Shown one piece after another: positions 13,648-19,856 of a stretch of 19,856 bases of DNA. The notes beneath the pieces were generated by a model that ran no database searches, was not told where the DNA came from, and was given only the letters and a program-made list of their open reading frames with translations. The DNA comes from Actinomycetota bacterium (lineage in GTDB: Bacteria > Actinomycetota > Thermoleophilia > UBA2241), in assembly GCA_012719015.1 (NCBI GenBank), contig JAAYBE010000167.1, positions 1 to 19,856 on the forward strand, given 5' to 3'. Positions within the stretch are counted from its first letter, which is position 1. Each line of letters starts with the position of its first letter. Both the position numbers and the translations under genes were made by a program.

Positions 13648-15011
13648 TCCCCCTGACGCTGCGCGAGGTCGCCGCCGCCTGCGAGGGACGTTTCGAGGGC
13701 CCGGACGCGGGCCTGAGGGTGCGGCGGGTCTGCACCGACAGCCGCCGCGTGAGCCCCGGCGACCTGTTCGTCGGTCTCAGGGGCGAGCGGTTCGACGGCG
13801 ACGCCTACGCGGCCGCCGCGCTCGCCGGCGGCGCCGCGGCGGCGGTCGTGCGCGCCGCCACCGCCGCCGGCCTGCCGCACGACGCCGCGCGCATCGTCGT
13901 GGACGACGGCCTGCCGGCGCTGCAGGCGCTGGCGACCGCCGTGCGCCGCCGCACCGCCGTCAGGGTGGTGGCCGTGACCGGCAGCGCCGGCAAGACGACG
14001 ACCAAGGACATCCTCGCCGCCCTCCTGCGGCCGGTGGCGCGGACCGTCGCCACGGCGGCCAACCTCAACAACGAGGTGGGCGTGCCGCTCACGCTTCTCA
14101 CCGTGGAGCCCGACACCGAGGTCGCCGTGGTGGAGATGGCGATGCGCGGCGCCGGGCAGATCCGCGAGCTGGCGCGCATCGCGGAGCCGGACGTCGGCGT
14201 GATCACCAACATCGCCCCGGTCCATCTCGAGCTGGTCGGCACCGTCGAGGACGTCGCCGCCGCCAAGGCGGAGCTCGTCGAGGAGCTCACCGGAGGCACC
14301 GCGGTCGTGCCGGCCGGCGAGCGGCTCCTGGACCGCCACGTGCGCCGGCACCGCGGCCGCGTCGTCACCTTCGGCGACGACGACGCCGACGTGCACATCG
14401 TGGCCCGCGAACGGCGCGGGGACGGCACGCACGTCCTGCTCGACGCGTTCGGCCACCGTGCGCGGCTGGACTTCAACTTCACCGGCGACCATTACCTGCG
14501 CGATGCGCTGGCCGCCGTGGCTGCCTTCGTCGAGCTCGGCTATCGCCTCGACCAGGCCGCCGAGGGCGCCGCCCGGGTCGCCTTCAGCGACCTCCGCGGC
14601 GCCCTCTCGGAGCTGCCCGGCGGCGGCCTCCTGCTCAACGATGCCTACAACGCCAACCCGGTCGCGATGAAGGCGGCCGTGGACCATCTCGTCTCCGTCG
14701 CCGACGGCCGCCCCACGGTGGCCGTGCTGGGCGACATGTACGAGCTCGGCGCCGGCGCCGCCGCCTACCACCGCGCCGTGGGTGAGCACTGCGCCGCGGC
14801 GGGCGTGCGTCTGGTCGCCGTGGGCGACCTCGCGCGCGACTACCTCGTCGGGGCGCCGGACGAGCGCTGGTTCGCCACCGTGGACGAGTGCCTGACCGGG
14901 GTGGCGGAGGCGGTCCCCGCCGGCAGCGCGGTCCTGGTCAAGGCCTCGCGGGCGCTGCGTCTCGAGCGCGTCGCGGAGGCGCTCGCCGGGGAGGAGGGGC
15001 GTCGTGCTTAG
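13644..15011 (+). CDS. murF: UDP-MurNAc-tripeptide: D-Ala-D-Ala ligase MurF
   Basis: This 455-aa cytoplasmic Mur ligase completes UDP-MurNAc-pentapeptide. Motifs are TDSRRVSPGDLFVGLRGERFDG in the N-terminal domain, ATP-binding VTGSAGKTTTK (Lys117), ANLNNEVGVPLTLL, EMAMRGAGQI, ITNIAPVHLELVG, NDAYNANPVAM and LGDMYELG, ending VLVKASRALRLE. It is slightly longer than E. coli MurF (452). The ATG overlaps the murE stop by four bases, and its own last codons overlap the mraY start by eight; the mraY ribosome-binding site GAGGAGGGG lies inside the murF end. Composition is very Ala-rich and GC-rich, like the neighbours, so no sign of transfer is seen. Confidence 0.95.
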   Translation: MIPLTLREVAAACEGRFEGPDAGLRVRRVCTDSRRVSPGDLFVGLRGERFDGDAYAAAALAGGAAAAVVRAATAAGLPHDAARIVVDDGLPALQALATAVRRRTAVRVVAVTGSAGKTTTKDILAALLRPVARTVATAANLNNEVGVPLTLLTVEPDTEVAVVEMAMRGAGQIRELARIAEPDVGVITNIAPVHLELVGTVEDVAAAKAELVEELTGGTAVVPAGERLLDRHVRRHRGRVVTFGDDDADVHIVARERRGDGTHVLLDAFGHRARLDFNFTGDHYLRDALAAVAAFVELGYRLDQAAEGAARVAFSDLRGALSELPGGGLLLNDAYNANPVAMKAAVDHLVSVADGRPTVAVLGDMYELGAGAAAYHRAVGEHCAAAGVRLVAVGDLARDYLVGAPDERWFATVDECLTGVAEAVPAGSAVLVKASRALRLERVAEALAGEEGRRA

Positions 15012-15990
15012 GGCCATGGGCGCCAGCGTGCTGGCGATGGTGGTGGTCCTCGTCATCGGCCCCGCCTTCATCCGCTGGTTGCGCCTCAACGAGTTCGGCC
15101 AGAACATCCGCGAGGAGGGCCCCGAGGCCCACAAGACCAAGGAGGGGACGCCGACCATGGGCGGCGTCCTCATCTGGTTCGCCGTGCTGGTCTCCTACGT
15201 CGTCTTCAGCCGCTTCTCGGTCGCCTCGCTCACGGTGTTCATCGCGGCGGCCGGCAACGCCCTTATCGGCTTCGCCGACGACTGGATCAAGATCGTGCGC
15301 AAGCGTTCGCTCGGCCTCTCGGCCCGCTACAAGCTGCTCCTCCAGTTGCTCCTGTCGCTGTTCATCGGGTTCGTCGCCCTGCGGTTCGTGGGGGTCACCA
15401 CGGCGGTGGACGTACCCTTCACGGACCAGCGGCTCGATCTCGGGACCTGGGGTTTCTACGCCCTGATCTTCCTCACCCTGGCCGGTTTCTCGAACGCGGT
15501 GAACCTCACCGACGGCCTCGACGGACTGGCGGCGGGCGCCTCGGCCATCGTCCTCGTGGCCATGGCCGGGATCGCCTTCATCATCGGCCGCAACACCAGC
15601 GACCCGGGCATCACCGACCTCATGGTCGTCGCCGGGTGTGTGGGCGGCGCCGCGCTCGGGTTCCTCTGGTACAACACCTTCCCGGCCGACGTCTTCATGG
15701 GCGACACGGGCTCCCTGGGCCTGGGCGGAGCCGTGGCCGGACTCGCGGTGATGACCCGGACCGAACTGGTACTGCTGATCATCGGCGGGTTGTTCGTGCT
15801 CGAGGCAGGCTCCGTCGCCGCCCAGGTCGTCTCGTTCAAGCTGTTCAAGCGCCGCGTCCTGCTCATGGCGCCCCTGCATCACCACTTCGAGCTCAAAGCG
15901 TGGTCCGAGACCAAGATCATCGTGCGCTTCTGGATCGTCGCCGCCATCTTCGCCGGCGCCGGGTTCGCGGCGTACTACGCGACCTTCTGA
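15004..15990 (+). CDS. mraY: Phospho-MurNAc-pentapeptide transferase MraY
   Basis: This 328-aa polytopic membrane enzyme moves phospho-MurNAc-pentapeptide onto undecaprenyl phosphate to make lipid I. Family motifs are HKTKEGTPTMGG near the N-terminus, FADDWIK with Asp92/Asp93, NLTDGLDGLA (Asn167, Asp170, Asp173), FMGDTGSLGLGG (Asp234) and MAPLHHHFE with His292-294. About ten membrane helices are expected, and many hydrophobic stretches fit. The GTG at 15004 is chosen because AGGAGG (14992-14997) lies six bases upstream; this overlaps murF by eight bases. ATG 15016 is a possible later start but has no comparable site. The first helix follows directly. Confidence 0.95.
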   Translation: MLRAMGASVLAMVVVLVIGPAFIRWLRLNEFGQNIREEGPEAHKTKEGTPTMGGVLIWFAVLVSYVVFSRFSVASLTVFIAAAGNALIGFADDWIKIVRKRSLGLSARYKLLLQLLLSLFIGFVALRFVGVTTAVDVPFTDQRLDLGTWGFYALIFLTLAGFSNAVNLTDGLDGLAAGASAIVLVAMAGIAFIIGRNTSDPGITDLMVVAGCVGGAALGFLWYNTFPADVFMGDTGSLGLGGAVAGLAVMTRTELVLLIIGGLFVLEAGSVAAQVVSFKLFKRRVLLMAPLHHHFELKAWSETKIIVRFWIVAAIFAGAGFAAYYATF

Positions 15991-16000
15991 GGGAGTGAGC

Positions 16001-17422
16001 GTGGAACTCGACGAGGTCCGCTGTCTCGCCGTGCTCGGCCTGCGTCGCAGCGGGCGCCCGGCGGCGCTGCTGGCGCGCCGCGCGGCGCCGCGGGCACGGG
16101 TCGTCGCCCTGGACGAGGGCGGCGCGCCGCCGGACGACACGGTGGCCGTGCTGCAGACCGCCGGCGTCGAGGTCCTCGTCGGGCCGGCGGCCGTGTTGCC
16201 CGACGCCACGGACCTCCTGGTCAAGAGCCCCGGCGTCCCGGACGAGAGCCCTGCGGTGCGGGCCGCCGTGCGTCGCGGGGTCCCGCTGTGGAGCGAGGTG
16301 GAGCTCGCCTGCCGCGTGCTGCCGAACCCCGTGGTGGGCATCACCGGCACCAACGGCAAGACGACGACCACCGAGCTGACCGGGGCGATCCTCCGCCGCG
16401 CCGGGCGGGCGGTCGCCGTCGGCGGCAACGTCGGGCACGCGCTGGCCGCCATGCCCGGCGGGATCCCGCCGGAGGCGGTGGTCGTGGCCGAGCTCTCGAG
16501 CTTCCAGCTCGAGCACATCGAACGCTTCCGTCCGGCGGTCGCCGTCCTCCTCAACCTGGCCGAGGACCACATCGACCGCCACGGCACGTACCGGGCGTAC
16601 GCGGACGCCAAGCTGCGGGTGTTCGAGAACCAGACCGGGGAGGACGTGGCGCTGCTCTGCGCCGACGACCGCGGCGTCCTCGACGAGGCCGCCGCCGGGC
16701 GTCTCACCGGCGCGGCGCGGCGCGGCTGGTTCTCAGGTGAGCCCGGCCGCCGCGAGGGGCCCGCCGGGGAGGGACTCGTCGCCGGGGTCGACGCCGACGG
16801 CCTGCTGTGGGTGCTCCGCGACGGTCGTGTCCGCGGTCTCTGCCGGCGCGACGCGCTGGCGCTGCGCGGCGACCACAACGTGCTCAACTCGCTGGCGGCC
16901 GCCGCGGCGGCGTGCGCCGCCGGCGCCCCCGTCGCCGCGGCGGCGGAGACGCTGCGCACGTTCGCCGGCGTCCCGCATCGACTCCAGGTCGCGGGTGTGG
17001 TGGGCGGCGTGACCTACGTCAACGACTCCAAGGCGACCAACGTCGCCGCCACCCTCAAGGCGCTGACCGCCTACGCGGGTGGCGTGCACCTCGTCCTCGG
17101 CGGCTACGACAAGGGCGCCGCCTTCGGGGAGCTGGCCGCCGCCACCGAGGGTCGCGTGCGCCGGGCGCTGCTCATCGGGGCCACCGCGGAGCGGCTGGCC
17201 GCGGCGTTCGCCGCCCGGGCGGAGACGGTCGGCGCACGCGCCACTCCTTACGTTGTCTGCGGCGACCTCGGCAGCGCCGTGCAGACCGCCGCCGCCTCCG
17301 CCCGGGCGGGGGAGGTGGTGCTGCTGAGCCCCGCCTGTGCCAGCTGGGACCAGTACAGGGACTACGAGCAGCGCGGCGAACACTTCCTGGAGCTGGTGAG
17401 AGAGCTGAGGGCGAAGGGATGA
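16001..17422 (+). CDS. murD: UDP-MurNAc-L-Ala: D-glutamate ligase MurD
   Basis: This 473-aa cytoplasmic Mur ligase adds D-Glu to UDP-MurNAc-L-Ala. It shows an N-terminal Rossmann-like start (CLAVLGLRRSGRPAA), KSPGVPDESP, ATP-binding GITGTNGKTTTTE (Lys120), GGNVGHALAAM, ELSSFQLEH, NLAEDHIDRHGTY, YADAKLRVFENQ, NDSKATN and the C-terminal SPACASWDQYRDYEQRG typical of MurD. Gene order mraY-murD-ftsW supports it. GTG 16001 is chosen because GAGGGAG (15989-15995) sits five bases upstream; GTG 15995, two codons earlier, would place its own start within that site. It begins ten bases after the mraY stop. The stop overlaps a four-codon ORF that leads to ftsW. Confidence 0.94.
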   Translation: MELDEVRCLAVLGLRRSGRPAALLARRAAPRARVVALDEGGAPPDDTVAVLQTAGVEVLVGPAAVLPDATDLLVKSPGVPDESPAVRAAVRRGVPLWSEVELACRVLPNPVVGITGTNGKTTTTELTGAILRRAGRAVAVGGNVGHALAAMPGGIPPEAVVVAELSSFQLEHIERFRPAVAVLLNLAEDHIDRHGTYRAYADAKLRVFENQTGEDVALLCADDRGVLDEAAAGRLTGAARRGWFSGEPGRREGPAGEGLVAGVDADGLLWVLRDGRVRGLCRRDALALRGDHNVLNSLAAAAAACAAGAPVAAAAETLRTFAGVPHRLQVAGVVGGVTYVNDSKATNVAATLKALTAYAGGVHLVLGGYDKGAAFGELAAATEGRVRRALLIGATAERLAAAFAARAETVGARATPYVVCGDLGSAVQTAAASARAGEVVLLSPACASWDQYRDYEQRGEHFLELVRELRAKG

Positions 17423-17433
17423 GACTCACGTGA
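17419..17433 (+). CDS. Four-codon coupling ORF between murD and ftsW (putative)
   Basis: ATG AGA CTC ACG TGA overlaps the murD stop by ATGA (17419-17422) and the ftsW start by GTGA (17430-17433). AAGGG (17414-17418) directly precedes it. If ribosomes re-initiate at ATG 17419, termination would deliver them to the ftsW GTG. This is read from the sequence; translation is not shown. Confidence 0.25.
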   Translation: MRLT

Positions 17434-18947
17434 CCTCGTCGCGGCGCGGCGTCGAGCGCGCCGACCTGGATCATCACGACTGGCTGGAGGCCCCGCCGCG
17501 ACGCGCCCGGACGGGCGGCGACCGCCGCACGGCTGAGCGCCGGCGCGGCGGCGGACGTGCGCCCGCCGAGGAGCGCCGCTCGGGCGAACGCCGGGTCGCT
17601 CGGCGCCGTTCGGCAGACCCGGGGTCGGGCGCGCCGAGCGTCGCCCCGCCGGCTTCGCCGGGCCGTGCCCGAGGCGGATCGGGCCGCTCCCGGAAGTCCT
17701 CCTCGTCACCGGCCGCCCCCCCGGGCGCCGGCGGTCGTGCGCGCGCCGCCGGGAGCGGGCTCGGGCCCGGCGTCGCCCAGCGGCGCACGCTCATGCTGGT
17801 CACCTTCCTCCTCGTGGCTTACGGCCTCGTGATGGCGTACAGCGCCTCGGCCGCGGAGGCCTACTTCGAGCACGGCAGCAGCTTCCACTACCTGGGCCGC
17901 CAGATCCTCTGGGTCGCTCTCGGCGTGGGTGCGCTGGTGCTGCTCTCGCGGACCGACTACGCGTGGTTCCGCAAGCTCGCCCTACCCTTCGCCGGGTTGT
18001 CCCTGGCCGGCCTCGTGCTCGTGCTCGCGCCGGGGGTCAGCGTCCCGGTGAACGGCGCCCGCCGCTGGATCTTCCTCGGTGGGCAGGGCGTACAACCCAG
18101 CGAACTGGCCAAGCTCGCCTGCGTCGTGCTGGTCGCGGCGCTCATCGTGAGACGCCCGCGCGAGGTGCTCGGTCTGTGGGGCTTCCTGCGGCTCGCGGTC
18201 GTGGGCATCCTGCCGGCGGCGGCGCTGATCATGCTCGAGCCGGACATGGGGACGACGCTGGTCCTGGTGGCCGCCGTGGCCGCCGTCTTCGTCGCCGCGG
18301 GCACCCCGTTGCGCTACCTGATCGGTCTCGCCGCGACCGGCGTCGTCGCCGTGTTGCTCCTGATCGTCACCGAGCCGTACCGGCTGGAGCGCCTGGTCGC
18401 CTTCCTCGACCCGTGGAAGGACCGGCAGGGCAGCGGGTACCAGGTCACGCAGTCGCTGATCTCCATCGCCTCGGGCCGGGTGTTCGGAGTCGGTCTCGGC
18501 AACTCGGTGCAGAAGTTCGGGTTCCTGCCCGAGCAGACGACCGACATGATCACCGGGATCATCGGCGAGGAGCTCGGGCTCGTCGGGCTGCTCGTCCTGC
18601 TGGTGCTGTACGCGGCGCTCGCCTGGGTGTGCTTCCGCATCGCGCTCGACTGCAAGGACCTGTTCGGCAAGCTGCTGGCGGCCGGCATCACGGGGATCGT
18701 CGCCGGCCAGGCGTGTCTCAACGTCGGCGCGGCGGTGGGAGCCCTGCCGCTCACCGGCGTGCCGCTGCCGCTGGTGTCCGTGGGCGGCACGAACCTGCTG
18801 GTCGTGCTCGGCTGCCTGGGGATCATGATGAACATCGCGACCAACCGGAGGAGTCACATTGCCGTCAGCGCTCAGCGGCGCGACGGTGCTGCTGGCGGCA
18901 GGAGGGACCGGCGGTCACCTGCAGCCGGCGCTCGCCGTCGCGGCTGA
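17430..18947 (+). CDS. ftsW: Septal peptidoglycan glycosyltransferase FtsW (SEDS family)
   Basis: This SEDS-family membrane protein polymerises lipid II at the septum with FtsI. It is 505 aa because both ends are extended. Residues 1-118 are Arg/Ser/Pro-rich and probably disordered in the cytoplasm. The SEDS core starts with LMLVTFLLVAYGLVMAYSAS (121-140). It includes VNGARRWIFLGGQGVQPSELAKL (207-229), GSGYQVTQSLISIASG (334-349), GVGLGNSVQKFGFLPEQTTD (353-372) with the conserved Asp372, and IIGEELGLVG (377-386). PLTGVPLPLVSVGGTNLL (440-457) differs from the common SYGGSS form. After the last helix (to about 470), a 30-residue Arg-rich tail is encoded over the start of murG. The GTG start lies seven bases after the murD stop. 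Without the extension, a gap of about 370 nt would open. Confidence 0.9.
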   Translation: MTSSRRGVERADLDHHDWLEAPPRRARTGGDRRTAERRRGGGRAPAEERRSGERRVARRRSADPGSGAPSVAPPASPGRARGGSGRSRKSSSSPAAPPGAGGRARAAGSGLGPGVAQRRTLMLVTFLLVAYGLVMAYSASAAEAYFEHGSSFHYLGRQILWVALGVGALVLLSRTDYAWFRKLALPFAGLSLAGLVLVLAPGVSVPVNGARRWIFLGGQGVQPSELAKLACVVLVAALIVRRPREVLGLWGFLRLAVVGILPAAALIMLEPDMGTTLVLVAAVAAVFVAAGTPLRYLIGLAATGVVAVLLLIVTEPYRLERLVAFLDPWKDRQGSGYQVTQSLISIASGRVFGVGLGNSVQKFGFLPEQTTDMITGIIGEELGLVGLLVLLVLYAALAWVCFRIALDCKDLFGKLLAAGITGIVAGQACLNVGAAVGALPLTGVPLPLVSVGGTNLLVVLGCLGIMMNIATNRRSHIAVSAQRRDGAAGGRRDRRSPAAGARRRG

Positions 18948-19856
18948 GGCGCGCGCCCGCGGCGCCCGCGTCGTCGTGGTCACGACGCCGTCGCAGGTCG
19001 AGCGCGTGCGCGAGCAGTACCCGACCTATGCGCTGGAGCTCAAGGGGTTCGAGCGGCGCGTCGACGTGCGCGCCTACGCACGTACGTTCCGGCTGCTCGG
19101 CGCCGCCGTGCCGCGCGTCCGCCGGATCCTCGCCGAGACGCGGCCCAGCGTCGCGGTCGGCGGCGGCGGTTTCGCCAGCGGTCCCGTCGTCGCCGTGGCC
19201 GCGATGAGCGGCGTGCCCGGGCTCGCACTCGAGGCCGACGCCCACCTCGGCGTCGCGAACAGGCTGCTGCGGCCGTTCGTCCGGCGTTTCTGTCTGAGCT
19301 TCCCCATCGAGGGCCTGGAGCCGCCCCGCTACGTGGTCACGGGGCGGCCGCTCGACCTCCGGCAGTTGGAGGCGACGGCCGAGCAGGGGCGGGAGGCCTT
19401 CGCGCTCGACGCCGACCTCCCCGTCGTGCTCGCCTTCGGCGGCAGCCAGGGAGCCCAGAGCATCAACCGCGCCTGCGTCGCCGCCTTCGGCGGCAAGGAC
19501 CCCGGCTTCCAGCTCGTCCACGTGTGCGGGCCCAGGAACGAGGCGGAGGTCCGCGCCGAGCTCACGGCGCGCGGCGAGCGGTTTGAGCGCTACCGGCTGG
19601 TCCCGTACACTCACCGCCTCGCCGCCGCCATGGCGGCGGCCGACCTGGTCGTCGGACGCTCGGGAGGCTCCGTCGCCGAGCTCACCGCCCTCGGCAAGCC
19701 GGCCATCCTGGTGCCGTACCCGCACGCGACGGCCGATCACCAGCGCAAGAACGCGCGCGAGATGGTGGCCGCCGGCGCGGCTCTCCTGGTCGACGACGCC
19801 GAGCTCGACGGCGACCTGCTGGCGCGTCTCGTCGCCGACCTGCTGGGCGACCCGGC
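18859..19856 (+). CDS. murG: Lipid II synthase MurG (undecaprenyl-PP-MurNAc-pentapeptide GlcNAc transferase), 3' end cut off
   Basis: This membrane-associated GT28 enzyme adds GlcNAc to lipid I. The 332 codons present run off the window end, and the frame stays open. The TTG start is supported by GGAGGAG (18847-18853) five bases upstream; GTG codons follow inside, but the start must precede the conserved loop LLAAGGTGGHLQPALAV (11-27). Further motifs are VGGGGFASGP, GVANRLLRPF, VTGRPL, LAFGGSQGAQSIN and the donor-site RSGGSVAELTALGKPAILVPYPHATADHQRKNA region. The usual HEQN of the acceptor region reads LEAD here. It overlaps ftsW by 89 nt in a different frame. MurG is predicted to work from the inner face of the membrane after MraY. 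Confidence 0.93.
   Translation, partial: MPSALSGATVLLAAGGTGGHLQPALAVAAEARARGARVVVVTTPSQVERVREQYPTYALELKGFERRVDVRAYARTFRLLGAAVPRVRRILAETRPSVAVGGGGFASGPVVAVAAMSGVPGLALEADAHLGVANRLLRPFVRRFCLSFPIEGLEPPRYVVTGRPLDLRQLEATAEQGREAFALDADLPVVLAFGGSQGAQSINRACVAAFGGKDPGFQLVHVCGPRNEAEVRAELTARGERFERYRLVPYTHRLAAAMAAADLVVGRSGGSVAELTALGKPAILVPYPHATADHQRKNAREMVAAGAALLVDDAELDGDLLARLVADLLGDP

Noticed and set aside
12058..15173. Two long - strand frames (495 and 543 aa)
   Set aside because: They mirror murE and murF. Stop codons are rare on the reverse strand because of third-position GC, not because of coding.
14938..16959. 673-aa open frame on the - strand
   Set aside because: It lies antisense to mraY and murD and is low-complexity Ala/Ser/Arg-rich. 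It has no recognisable motif.
1..19856. CRISPR arrays, IS elements, phage genes, tRNA or rRNA
   Set aside because: No regularly spaced repeats, transposase or integrase motifs, terminal inverted repeats, or tRNA-like cloverleaf were seen. Base composition is uniform.

Overview
The window is a very GC-rich, densely coded stretch of bacterial chromosome. It carries the start of a division and cell wall (dcw) cluster with a housekeeping flank upstream. Several traits point to a deep-branching, high-GC actinobacterium, perhaps Thermoleophilia-like: frequent GTG/TTG starts, ATGA/GTGA coupling, a mycobacterial-type PyrF, an actinobacterial-style mraZ leader with 10-bp-spaced TGGGG boxes, and a MurE with the diaminopimelate-type DNPR motif. 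The phylum call is fairly safe. The class is inference, because there is no rRNA here.

Layout. (1) 65-3388, + strand: a small DUF211 protein, a VIT1/CCC1-like membrane protein of archaeal flavour, and a PcrA/UvrD helicase that overlaps the transporter by ATGA. (2) 3455-3988, - strand: a lipoprotein, divergent from (3) an enoyl-CoA hydratase (4175-4948). (4) 5008-5850, - strand: trehalose-phosphatase, convergent with the hydratase across a GC-rich hairpin pair and divergent from (5) an unrecognised 216-aa acidic protein (6016-6666). (6) pyrF (6738-7652), overlapped by a single-pass LysM protein (7649-8245). (7) A 295-bp leader with two hairpins and MraZ boxes. (8) The dcw run mraZ - rsmH - ftsL - ftsI - murE - murF - mraY - murD - ftsW - murG, the last cut by the window end. 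murC, ftsQ and ftsZ are not seen and may lie beyond the end.

The dcw run works as a unit. MurE, MurF and MurD build UDP-MurNAc-pentapeptide in the cytoplasm, MraY and MurG turn it into lipid II, and FtsW with FtsI polymerises and crosslinks it at the septum with FtsL as scaffold. Nearly all junctions overlap or are a few bases apart. The exceptions in control are the mraZ leader and a probable internal extended -10 promoter that would make murE mRNA almost leaderless.

I see no CRISPR array, IS element, phage, tRNA or rRNA, and no clear undescribed multi-gene system. The points most worth a second look are the ftsW/murG 89-nt two-frame overlap, the four-codon ORF bridging murD and ftsW, the mraZ leader, the DUF211-VIT1 pair, and the uncharacterised 216-aa protein.
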